This document shows positions 1 to 5,155 of a stretch of 8,082 bases of DNA, one piece after another; the stretch's first letter is position 1, and each line of letters starts with the position of its first letter. The stretch is from positions 1-8,082 of the forward strand of contig JAITQP010000027.1 in the NCBI GenBank assembly GCA_031288885.1, read 5' to 3'. The notes beneath the pieces were generated by a model. That model saw only the letters and a program-made list of their open reading frames with translations. It was not told where the DNA came from and did not search any database. The position numbers and the translations under genes were made by a program. This DNA comes from Prevotellaceae bacterium (lineage in GTDB: Bacteria; Bacteroidota; Bacteroidia; Bacteroidales; UBA932).

Positions 1-1
1 G

Positions 2-73
2 GAAGGAATTGTGTACCGCGGGGGCAGCTTGACGATATGCGCGCACAGCATTTTTTGCATTGCAGCATCGTGA
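2..73 (+). CDS. possible 3' end of an unidentified gene (partial)
   Basis: Frame 2 stays open from the left edge and ends at a TGA at 71-73, coding about 23 residues that begin EGIVYRGGSL. The stem of an intrinsic terminator starts at the very next base, which is the usual position for a gene end and is the main reason to consider this frame. The peptide is too short to assign to a family. Frame 3 also has a stop (30-32), so the real gene could end there, and the minus strand carries an ATG near 52 that would read out of the window. I cannot name a product. Confidence 0.25.
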   Translation, partial: EGIVYRGGSLTICAHSIFCIAAS

Positions 74-99
74 GGGCGGGTTTTAAACCCGCCCTTTTT
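74..99 (+). terminator. intrinsic terminator
   Basis: A perfect 7-bp G/C stem (GGGCGGG at 74-80, CCCGCCC at 88-94) can be extended inward by T/A pairs and is followed directly by TTTTT (95-99). The T tract lies only on the plus-strand side, so it ends plus-strand transcription entering from the left. It also insulates the IS element to its right. Confidence 0.85.
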
Positions 100-115
100 G
101 CGTTTATAAAAACGC

Positions 116-137
116 TGCGCGCCGCGTTGCGCGCCGC
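116..137. repeat. short GC-rich direct repeat
   Basis: The 10-mer TGCGCGCCGC occurs at 116-125 and again at 128-137, a period of 12 bp. It lies in a non-coding spacer right after the terminator. No function can be assigned; it may be part of a larger extragenic repeat that continues to about 173. Confidence 0.5.
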
Positions 138-144
138 ACGCTTT

Positions 145-173
145 GCGTCGTTGCGAGCTCGGCGCAGCAATCC
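145..173. repeat. candidate dispersed extragenic repeat (TTGCGAG...GCAGCAATCC type)
   Basis: The segment runs from GCGTCGTTGCGAGCTC to GCGCAGCAATCC. It resembles a dispersed intergenic repeat I remember from many bacterial genomes, of the form GTCATTGCGAG...GAAGCAATCC. TTGC at 151-154 can pair with GCAA at 167-170, but the interior pairs poorly. Only one copy is present in this window, so the assignment rests on resemblance alone. Confidence 0.4.
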
Positions 174-206
174 AGAAAGGCAAAAGGAATGAGGTTATCC
201 TATATT

Positions 207-228
207 GGTAGTGATTTAAAAAGTATGC
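207..228 (+). repeat. IS1-family left terminal inverted repeat (IRL)
   Basis: GGTAGTGATTTAAAAAGTATGC matches the reverse complement of 980-1001 at 16 of 22 positions, and at 16 of 19 if the outer three bases are ignored. The inner nine bases (AAAGTATGC) match exactly. It starts with GGT, as IS1 itself does. Confidence 0.7.
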
Positions 229-263
229 TGCTATAAAAATTTGACAATCAGGGAATGAAATAG

Positions 264-271
264 TATTTTTG
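264..271 (+). promoter_or_regulatory. possible -7 element upstream of the transposase
   Basis: TATTTTTG fits the Bacteroidetes -7 consensus TAnnTTTG but ends only three bases before the ATG at 275, which would leave almost no leader. A TTGACA at 241-246 lies upstream with a spacing that fits neither promoter model well. In A/T-rich DNA this may be chance. Confidence 0.25.
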
Positions 272-274
272 TGA

Positions 275-975
275 ATGAAAATAACAATTACGCTTCATTG
301 CCCCGATTGCCAAAGTGCAAAAGTAAAGAAAAATGGGAAGAAATCCTATGGGGCGCAAAATTATTTTTGCAAAACTTGTGGGCGCCAATTTATTGGAGAC
401 CATGCCCTAACGTACAAAGGCTGTCTATCCTCCCTGACCCAAAAGGTATTATTAATGCTTGTTCGCGGCGTAGGCATTAGGGATATTGCTGAAGTTGAGC
501 AAATCAGCACCAACAAAGTGCTGTCAGTATTGGTCAACTCTCGGCATCTCATCCGCCCCAAACAACACTACTACGATTGTTTGGAGGTTGATGAATTTTG
601 GACTTACGTGGGAGATAAACACCATAAGGTGTGGCTTATTTATGCTTACCACAGAGAGACGGGCGAAATCGTAGCATTTGTTTGGGGAAAGCGGGACTTG
701 AAAACAGCAAAAGCATTGAAGAAAAAGCTCTCATCTCTTGGGGTGCGCTACGGGAGCGTAGCCACCGATGGGTGGGATAGCTTTCTGGCAGCTTTCAAGG
801 ACGAGTACCATCTTATTGGGAAAGAGCACACCGTTGGCATAGAGGGGAATAATTGCCGCCTGAGGCATCGTATCGGAGGGCTTTCCGTAAAACTTGCTGC
901 TTCTCAAAGAAGTTGTTCAACCATTTTAAAGCGTTCAATCTTGCTTTCTTTTACATCAATTTTGGTTTTGTCTGA
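275..975 (+). pseudogene. IS1-family transposase, frameshifted near its C-terminus
   Basis: The protein begins MKITITLHCPDC. It has an N-terminal zinc finger (C9, C12, C32, C35), a helix-turn-helix region around residues 55-90, and a DDE catalytic domain with D106 (LEVDEFW), D165 (TDGWDSF) and E190 (HTVGIEGNN). The stretch YAYHRETGEIVAFVWGKRDL is characteristic of the single-ORF IS1 group, where the insA and insB parts are fused. In-frame reading after I200 (872-874) gives unrelated sequence running to a stop at 1061-1063. Moving back one base, so that AGG at 877-879 is a codon, yields the family's C-terminus (RAFRKTCCFSKK ... FYINFGFV) and a stop at 973-975, just before the right inverted repeat. 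One base is therefore missing near 875; an ATCCGG or similar in the parent would give R-R-A. No slippery heptamer is visible, so this looks like a mutation or a sequencing error rather than programmed frameshifting. The intact protein would be about 233 aa. Confidence 0.85.
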
Positions 976-979
976 GGGG

Positions 980-1001
980 GCATACTTTGAAAAACACTTT
1001 T
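980..1001 (-). repeat. IS1-family right terminal inverted repeat (IRR)
   Basis: GCATACTTTGAAAAACACT with the following TTT is the inverted partner of 207-228. It begins five bases after the restored transposase stop at 975, which is where the right end of an IS1-type element is expected. Confidence 0.7.
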
Positions 1002-1166
1002 CTTTTTGTTTCGCCGGTTGTAAACAAGGGAGTAGCGGACTTTCATGGCTGTATCACAAATAAGCAAGAATGAATATTATCCTGTATCACAAATTGCAAA
1101 ATTACACAACCTTATCCAAACTTACAAGAAATAAAATTGCAAAGCCTATGCTGATTATCAACCTGT
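1002..1166. other. A/T-rich non-coding spacer with direct repeats
   Basis: No credible gene lies between the right end of the IS and the ssrA terminator. The stretch is A/T-rich. It contains the 13-mer CTGTATCACAAAT at 1049-1061 and 1082-1094 (33-bp period) and the 10-mer AAATTGCAAA at 1091-1100 and 1134-1143 (43-bp period). It could be a remnant of an older insertion or the original intergenic DNA. Confidence 0.5.
1049..1094. repeat. 13-bp direct repeat, 33-bp period
   Basis: CTGTATCACAAAT at 1049-1061 recurs exactly at 1082-1094. There are only two copies and the 20-bp segment between them is not repeated, so it is not a CRISPR array. The role is unknown. Confidence 0.6.
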
Positions 1167-1205
1167 AAAAAATAATGCAGCGCTACGCAAAATTGCGTAG
1201 CGCTG
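1167..1205 (-). terminator. ssrA intrinsic terminator, possibly bidirectional
   Basis: A perfect 13-bp stem (1178-1190 with 1193-1205) has an AA spacer in the loop. Read on the minus strand it lies six bases beyond the tmRNA 3' CCA and is followed by CATTATTTTTT, giving a U tract. On the plus strand it is followed by TTTTTT at 1206-1211, so it could also stop plus-strand transcription coming from the IS element before it runs antisense into ssrA. Confidence 0.8.
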
Positions 1206-1210
1206 TTTTT

Positions 1211-1610
1211 TGGTGGAGCTGGCGGGAGTCGAACCCGCGTCCAAACAAGGTCTTAACGCGCTTTCTACATGCTTATCGGCTCTTCGGTTTTCGAGGTTGC
1301 GTCAGGCGAGCCGCTGCCGAACGTAACCCTTATCCCCTAAATTTTCACCGGATATTAGGGGTGTTTATCCGGCTATCTCAAAATGATGATACCCCATGAG
1401 CGCTTACGTTAATGAGCGGAACGTAAGGCGGGATACTCGTCGGCAGGCTCCTTGAGCCGCCAATGAAGCTCAAATCGTCTAACGGTTTAAGCAGCGAGTG
1501 CATAGTTTGTTTCGCCTGTTATGGCTTGCACGTTGATATTTGCGAGCTTCCGTACAACGCTCGGCATGCTTACACCTCAAGTCATCCTGCTGTCAAAACC
1601 AAGCAGCCCC
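1211..1610 (-). ncRNA. ssrA: transfer-messenger RNA (tmRNA)
   Basis: tmRNA rescues stalled ribosomes with SmpB: it is charged with alanine, enters the A site, and its short reading frame adds a degradation tag. The 5' end (GGGGCUG, from 1610 downward) pairs with CAGCUCC before the encoded ACCA end at 1211-1214. The third pair is G-U, the alanyl-tRNA synthetase identity feature. A tRNA-like T arm with a 5-bp stem and UUCGACU loop lies at 1222-1238. The tag frame at 1487-1516 reads GETNYALAA then TAA, the form I associate with Bacteroides-type tmRNAs. The length of 400 nt is normal for a one-piece tmRNA, and the region between the tag and the tRNA-like 3' end has room for the usual pseudoknots. 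The 5' boundary is set by acceptor-stem pairing and the 3' boundary by the encoded CCA. It has its own promoter and terminator. Confidence 0.96.
1487..1516 (-). other. tmRNA proteolysis-tag reading frame (GETNYALAA)
   Basis: Read on the minus strand, GGC GAA ACA AAC TAT GCA CTC GCT GCT TAA encodes G-E-T-N-Y-A-L-A-A. The hydrophobic A-L-A-A ending is the ClpXP-type degradation signal. GGC is taken as the resume codon because it follows the A-rich ATAACA segment and gives the known Bacteroidetes tag length. Confidence 0.9.
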
Positions 1611-1626
1611 ATAAGGTATAACGGTG

Positions 1627-1656
1627 CAAAGGTAGTAAAAATTCGGTTGCCGCCAA
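1627..1656 (-). promoter_or_regulatory. ssrA promoter (Bacteroidetes type)
   Basis: On the minus strand TACCTTTG (1634 down to 1627), followed by C, is a perfect match to the -7 element TAnnTTTG. A TTG (1656-1654) lies 19 bases upstream as the -33 element. Transcription would start near 1620, leaving a short 5' leader for RNase P to remove before the mature end at 1610. Confidence 0.65.
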
Positions 1657-1718
1657 GTAGCGCTGCCATTTTTTACGCGCAAAGCTGCAAAAGTTGCCTT
1701 AATTTTCTGATTTTTTAA

Positions 1719-2363
1719 TTATACTGCCGCCAGCTTCGCAATGACCTCCTGCGGGTGGGAGGCCGTAAACACGAGGCTGCCCGCCACCAGCACATCTGCT
1801 CCGGCAGCTTTTACTTGGGGAGCGTTGGATAGCGTTACGCCGCCGTCAACCTCAATGGCGGCCGGTGAGTTTTTCCGCAGCAGCAGCTCGCGCACGCGGC
1901 GTATCTTATCGTAAGAGTTTTCGATGAACGTTTGCCCGCCAAAGCCCGGGTTGACCGACATCACCAGCGCCACGTCGGTAAGGTGCGCCACCTCCTCCAG
2001 CGCGCTCGCGGGCGTGTGGGGGTTGAGGGCTACGCCGGCTTTCATGTCCAGCTTTTTTATGTGCTCCAGCACGCGGTGCAGGTGCGTGCACGCCTCATAC
2101 TGCACGGTGAGAATGGTTGCCCCCGCCGCCTTAAACCGCTCCACGTAGCGCTCGGGCTGCACCATCATGAGGTGCACGTCCAGCGGCTTAGCGGTGCAGC
2201 GGCGCACGGCTTCGAGGATGGGGAAGCCAAACGAAAGGTTGGGGACAAACACGCCGTCCATAATGTCGAAGTGAATCCACTCCGCCGCGCTGGCGTTGAG
2301 CATGTCAACCTCGCTTTTCAGGTTAGCCATGTCGGCTGACAGGATGGATGGGGCGATTATCAT
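1719..2363 (-). CDS. rpe: ribulose-phosphate 3-epimerase
   Basis: This enzyme interconverts ribulose 5-phosphate and xylulose 5-phosphate in the cytoplasmic pentose phosphate pathway. The product is 214 aa, the usual length for this TIM-barrel family. It opens with IIAPSILSADMANL. H31 and D33 in HFDIMDG and H64 in LDVHLMM are metal ligands, D33 is one catalytic acid, and D173 in EVDGGV is the other. The phosphate-binding signature VNPGFGGQ is at 137-144, and GSLVF near the C-terminus is the second phosphate loop. One small oddity is Q88 in TVQYEACTHLHR, where I expect His in most relatives. The ATG at 2361-2363 is chosen because it gives the canonical N-terminus; no clear Shine-Dalgarno is seen. 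The gene starts 37 bp after the surE stop on the same strand, so the two are probably co-transcribed. No convincing terminator is visible after its stop. Confidence 0.96.
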   Translation of the reverse strand: MIIAPSILSADMANLKSEVDMLNASAAEWIHFDIMDGVFVPNLSFGFPILEAVRRCTAKPLDVHLMMVQPERYVERFKAAGATILTVQYEACTHLHRVLEHIKKLDMKAGVALNPHTPASALEEVAHLTDVALVMSVNPGFGGQTFIENSYDKIRRVRELLLRKNSPAAIEVDGGVTLSNAPQVKAAGADVLVAGSLVFTASHPQEVIAKLAAV

Positions 2364-2400
2364 AGTAGTAAACTATTACGTCAAAAAAAAATCTACAGGC

Positions 2401-3177
2401 TCACTGCCACTTTGCCTTTAGCCGCTCGAGCTCGGCGTAGCACGTCATATCCGGCTGAATGGGGGTCACCGACACGTAGCCGTTGGCCAGCGCCCACTCG
2501 TCGGTATCGGTGGCGAGGGGCTCGTTGTTGATGAGGCTGCCCGAGAGCCAAAAGTATTCGCCGCCGTAGGGGTCATGCCGCAGGTTGTAGTCTTCGTCCC
2601 ACGTTCCGTTGGCTTGCCGGCAGAACTTTACGCCGCGTATCTCCTCGACGGGTATCGCCGGAAAGTTTACGTTCAGGCAAATTCCCTTGCTCACGCCCAA
2701 CGTCAGCATTTTCTTTATCAGGTCGCTGCCGATGGCCTGCACCGGCGAGAAGTCGGCGTTGGGCGAGTAGTCCAGCAGCGAAAGGCCCATGGAGGGTATC
2801 CCGTACAGCGAGGCTTCCTGCGCCGCCGCTATGGTGCCCGAGTAAATTACGCTGATGGACGAGTTGGAGCCGTGGTTAACCCCCGAAAGCACTACGTCTG
2901 GCACGTCGCTCACCAAGTGCGTCATGCCCAGCTTTACGCAATCCACCGGCGTGCCGTTGCAGACGTACGCCGTAACGTTGGCGCTGCTGTCGTAGTCCTG
3001 CACGCTGCGCAGGCGGAGAGGGGTTTGGGTTGTAATGGCGTGGCTTTGCCCCGAGCGCTCGGCCTCCGGAGCAACCACCAGCACGCGCCCCAGCGGTTTT
3101 GCAATTTCTACCAGCGCGCGCAGCCCTTTGGCGCGTATGCCGTCGTCGTTGGTTATAAGTATCAGTGGTTTTTGCAT
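2401..3177 (-). CDS. surE: 5'/3'-nucleotidase SurE
   Basis: SurE is a cytoplasmic, metal-dependent phosphatase that removes phosphate from 5'- and 3'-nucleoside monophosphates; in some species it also acts on short polyphosphate. The 258-aa product is of normal length. The four metal ligands are all present: D11 and D12 in ILITNDDGI, S42 in ERSGQSH, and N101 in LSGVNHGSN. Other family blocks are CNGTPVDCVKLG (residues 73-84), YSGTIAAAQEA, and a late NGYVSVTPIQPD segment. The ATG at 3175-3177 gives the standard start a few residues before the first beta strand. It is the first gene of a likely surE-rpe pair. A good promoter lies just upstream, leaving a short leader, and the gene diverges from the glycoside hydrolase lipoprotein gene. 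Confidence 0.96.
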   Translation of the reverse strand: MQKPLILITNDDGIRAKGLRALVEIAKPLGRVLVVAPEAERSGQSHAITTQTPLRLRSVQDYDSSANVTAYVCNGTPVDCVKLGMTHLVSDVPDVVLSGVNHGSNSSISVIYSGTIAAAQEASLYGIPSMGLSLLDYSPNADFSPVQAIGSDLIKKMLTLGVSKGICLNVNFPAIPVEEIRGVKFCRQANGTWDEDYNLRHDPYGGEYFWLSGSLINNEPLATDTDEWALANGYVSVTPIQPDMTCYAELERLKAKWQ

Positions 3178-3200
3178 GAAGTTTGGGGTGTAAGAGGCTG

Positions 3201-3231
3201 CAAACTTACATGATTTTTTTGGGATTTACAA
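3201..3231 (-). promoter_or_regulatory. surE-rpe promoter (Bacteroidetes type)
   Basis: On the minus strand TAAGTTTG (3208 down to 3201), followed by C, matches TAnnTTTG exactly. TTG at 3231-3229 lies 20 bases upstream in the -33 position. The expected start is near 3194, about 17 bases before the surE ATG. Confidence 0.65.
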
Positions 3232-3241
3232 GCGCATGCGC
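3232..3241. promoter_or_regulatory. palindrome GCGCATGCGC between divergent promoters
   Basis: This perfect 10-bp palindrome lies immediately upstream of the -33 element for surE and about 55 bp upstream of the -7 element of the divergent gene. The position would suit an operator, but a short palindrome like this can arise by chance and no regulator is identified. Confidence 0.25.
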
Positions 3242-3295
3242 CGAATTTTACCGAAAGGAAATGGAGCCCAAACCGGACAGTAGCCGATTTTTTTG

Positions 3296-3303
3296 TACTT
3301 TTG
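3296..3303 (+). promoter_or_regulatory. promoter -7 element for the GH123-type lipoprotein gene
   Basis: TACTTTTG, followed by T, is a perfect TAnnTTTG match. No TTG is seen at the proper -33 distance. Transcription would start near 3310, about 34 bases before the ATG at 3344. This also rules against the in-frame upstream ATG at 3293, which would precede the start site. Confidence 0.55.
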
Positions 3304-3343
3304 TCCCGTAAAATATCATTTATCACTATATAATAAAAAAAAG

Positions 3344-5089
3344 ATGAAGCTACATAAAGTATTACTTGTCTGTTTACCCGCGCTGCTCTACGGGTGTACG
3401 TCCCGAACGGCGGAAAAAAGCTGCGGCACATTTGTTGAAAGTCCCGACCCGCACCCCGATACGGCGGGGTGGAGCTCGGTGGGTGCCAACGCTTCTTTTG
3501 GCTCAACAAACATGCGCTACGCCAAGTATAAAGAGCCTGAAATCCCAGCAGCCACGCTGCAAAAGCTGTACGCATGGCGAGGAGAGCGCGTTTCGGCGCA
3601 GGTAGTGGTGTGGACTTCAGCTCCCTTGCGGCAGCTGGAGTGCGAAACGCAGGCGTTGAAATCCGGCAGCGCCGTAATTCCTGCCGACGCTGTAAAGGCC
3701 CGCTTTGTGCGATATACGTTGACCGATGTGTTCGGGAAGGGGTGCGGCTGGCGGAAAGCCGGAGATTACCCCGAGTCCCTGACGGGAGACATGCTCGACC
3801 ATATCGAATGCATCGACATGGAGGCTAAAAGCGTCCGTCCGGTGTGGATTACTGTTGACGTACCAGCCTCCGCCGTGGCAGGGACGTATAGGGGCGACGT
3901 CAAAATTTATGGAAATGGCAAGCGGCTCGAAACGCTGCAGGTAGAGCTCGAGGTTGCGCCAAAAACGCTACCGCCCGCTTCGCAGTGGAGCTACCACCTT
4001 GACCTGTGGCAGCATCCGTCTGCTGTGGCAAGAGCGCAAAACCTCAACCTCTGGAGCGACGAGCATTTTGACGCCTTGCGTCCGGTGATGAAAATGCTTG
4101 CCGACGCCGGCCAAAAGGTCATTACGGCTACGCTCAACAAAGACCCGTGGAACCACCAGTGCTACGACGCCTACGAAGATATGATTGCGTGGACTAAAAA
4201 CGTGGACGGCTCGTGGACGTACGACTACACGGTATTTGACAGGTGGGTTCGCTTCATGCTCAACCTCGGCATTAAAAATATGGTTAACTGCTACTCCATG
4301 GCTCCGTGGAACAACGAGCTGCACTACAAAGACGCAAAAACGGGGGCAATGGTAACCGTGAAGGCCGACCCGGGCACAAAAGATTTTGCCGAAATGTGGC
4401 GTCCCTTCCTGAAAGATTTTGTACAACATCTCCGTAAAAATGGCTGGCTCGAGATAACCAACATCGCCATGGATGAAAGGCCGCCCGAGGCGATGGACGA
4501 AATCCTCGGGCTGCTGAAAAGCGTTGCGCCGGAGTTGGGCATCGCCTTTACCGACAACCATCAGAGCTACAAAAAATATTCGTACATAAAGGATTTGTGC
4601 GTGGAGATAACGTCGGTGCTCGACGCCGCCGACTTAGCGTACCGTAAAGCCAACGGGCTGAATACGACGTACTATGTTTGCTGCTCGCATGAGTTCCCGA
4701 ACATGTTTACGTTTTCCGACCCTGCGGAGGCTGTTTACGCGGCGTGGTATGCAAAAGCCCACGGATTTGACGGGTTCCTGAGGTGGGCTTACAACTCGTG
4801 GGTCGAAAATCCGCTAATGGATTCCCGCTTCAGGACATGGCCGGCGGGCGATACCTACATCGTTTACCCCGAAGCAAGAAGCTCGATACGGTTTGAGCGT
4901 TTAGTTGAGGGCATTCAGGATTTTGAAAAGCTTTCCATCATCATAAGCGAGCTCAAGCAGCAGAAAACTCCGGAGTCGGAGGCAAAGCTGAAGCACATAC
5001 TCGCAGCGCTGGAGCAGTTTAAGGCATCCGCCAAGCCGGATAATCTGCACGCTATGCTTGATGAGGCAAAAGCAATATTCAGGGAGTGA
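3344..5089 (+). CDS. lipoprotein glycoside hydrolase, GH123/DUF4091 type
   Basis: The 581-aa product starts with a lipoprotein signal peptide (MKLHKVLLVCLPALLYGC; lipobox LYGC, lipidated Cys18), so it is exported and anchored in the periplasm or on the outer surface. Residues from about 30 to 210 are predicted to be the N-terminal beta-sandwich, followed by a TIM-barrel-like catalytic region beginning near YHLDLWQHP. The motif IAMDERPPEAM holds an adjacent Asp-Glu pair, D377-E378, like the pair GH123 beta-N-acetylgalactosaminidases use for substrate-assisted catalysis. The C-terminal FLRWAYNSW and WPAGDTYIVYPE (from W499) with the RFERLVEGIQDFEK block are typical of DUF4091. A GalNAc-releasing role on host or bacterial glycans is the best guess; the exact substrate is not shown. 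The start at 3344 is preferred over an in-frame ATG at 3293 because it gives a proper signal peptide downstream of the promoter. No SusC/SusD pair or other glycan genes are next to it. Confidence 0.85.
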   Translation: MKLHKVLLVCLPALLYGCTSRTAEKSCGTFVESPDPHPDTAGWSSVGANASFGSTNMRYAKYKEPEIPAATLQKLYAWRGERVSAQVVVWTSAPLRQLECETQALKSGSAVIPADAVKARFVRYTLTDVFGKGCGWRKAGDYPESLTGDMLDHIECIDMEAKSVRPVWITVDVPASAVAGTYRGDVKIYGNGKRLETLQVELEVAPKTLPPASQWSYHLDLWQHPSAVARAQNLNLWSDEHFDALRPVMKMLADAGQKVITATLNKDPWNHQCYDAYEDMIAWTKNVDGSWTYDYTVFDRWVRFMLNLGIKNMVNCYSMAPWNNELHYKDAKTGAMVTVKADPGTKDFAEMWRPFLKDFVQHLRKNGWLEITNIAMDERPPEAMDEILGLLKSVAPELGIAFTDNHQSYKKYSYIKDLCVEITSVLDAADLAYRKANGLNTTYYVCCSHEFPNMFTFSDPAEAVYAAWYAKAHGFDGFLRWAYNSWVENPLMDSRFRTWPAGDTYIVYPEARSSIRFERLVEGIQDFEKLSIIISELKQQKTPESEAKLKHILAALEQFKASAKPDNLHAMLDEAKAIFRE

Positions 5090-5155
5090 AGCAAATAGTA
5101 TATTATAGATTATAAAAATAACCGATTTTTCAGAACGTAAATTCATAGCTAAACG

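Larger units (their letters stand above)
207..1001 (+). mobile_element. IS1-family insertion sequence, degenerate copy
   Basis: The element is bounded by imperfect terminal inverted repeats at about 207-228 and 980-1001. It contains one transposase gene that occupies nearly all of it, about 795 bp in total, which is the usual IS1 size. The A/T-rich composition differs from the GC-rich housekeeping genes nearby. Comparing the 9 bp just outside each proposed end (TCCTATATT and CTTTTTGTT) shows no target duplication. Either the ends are off by a few bases, the duplication has decayed, or the flanks were rearranged. The transposase is frameshifted, so the copy is probably not autonomous. It sits between a terminator and ssrA and interrupts no recognisable gene. 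Confidence 0.8.

Noticed and set aside
976..1063. Extension of the transposase frame to 1063
   Set aside because: It is the out-of-frame tail produced by the missing base near 875. It runs through the right inverted repeat and has no family similarity.
1049..1094. Possible CRISPR repeat pair
   Set aside because: There are only two 13-bp units, with no further copies or cas genes.
1175..1399. Small open frame across the ssrA 3' region
   Set aside because: It translates the hairpin and the complement of the tmRNA; the RNA gene explains the sequence.
2575..3213. Open frame on the plus strand opposite surE (212 codons)
   Set aside because: It is a shadow of surE, whose metal-binding motifs are all intact. 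The translated sequence has a skewed Arg/His/Val composition and no recognisable domain.
3293..3343. Upstream in-frame ATG for the glycosidase gene
   Set aside because: It would put 17 residues before the lipoprotein signal peptide and lies before the -7 promoter element. ATG 3344 fits far better.
3968..4561. Open frame on the minus strand opposite the glycosidase gene (197 codons)
   Set aside because: It overlaps a clear lipoprotein gene completely and has no promoter or family similarity.
5090..5155. Terminator or promoter between the glycosidase gene and pheT
   Set aside because: The sequence is A/T-rich, with no hairpin followed by a T tract and no TAnnTTTG element.
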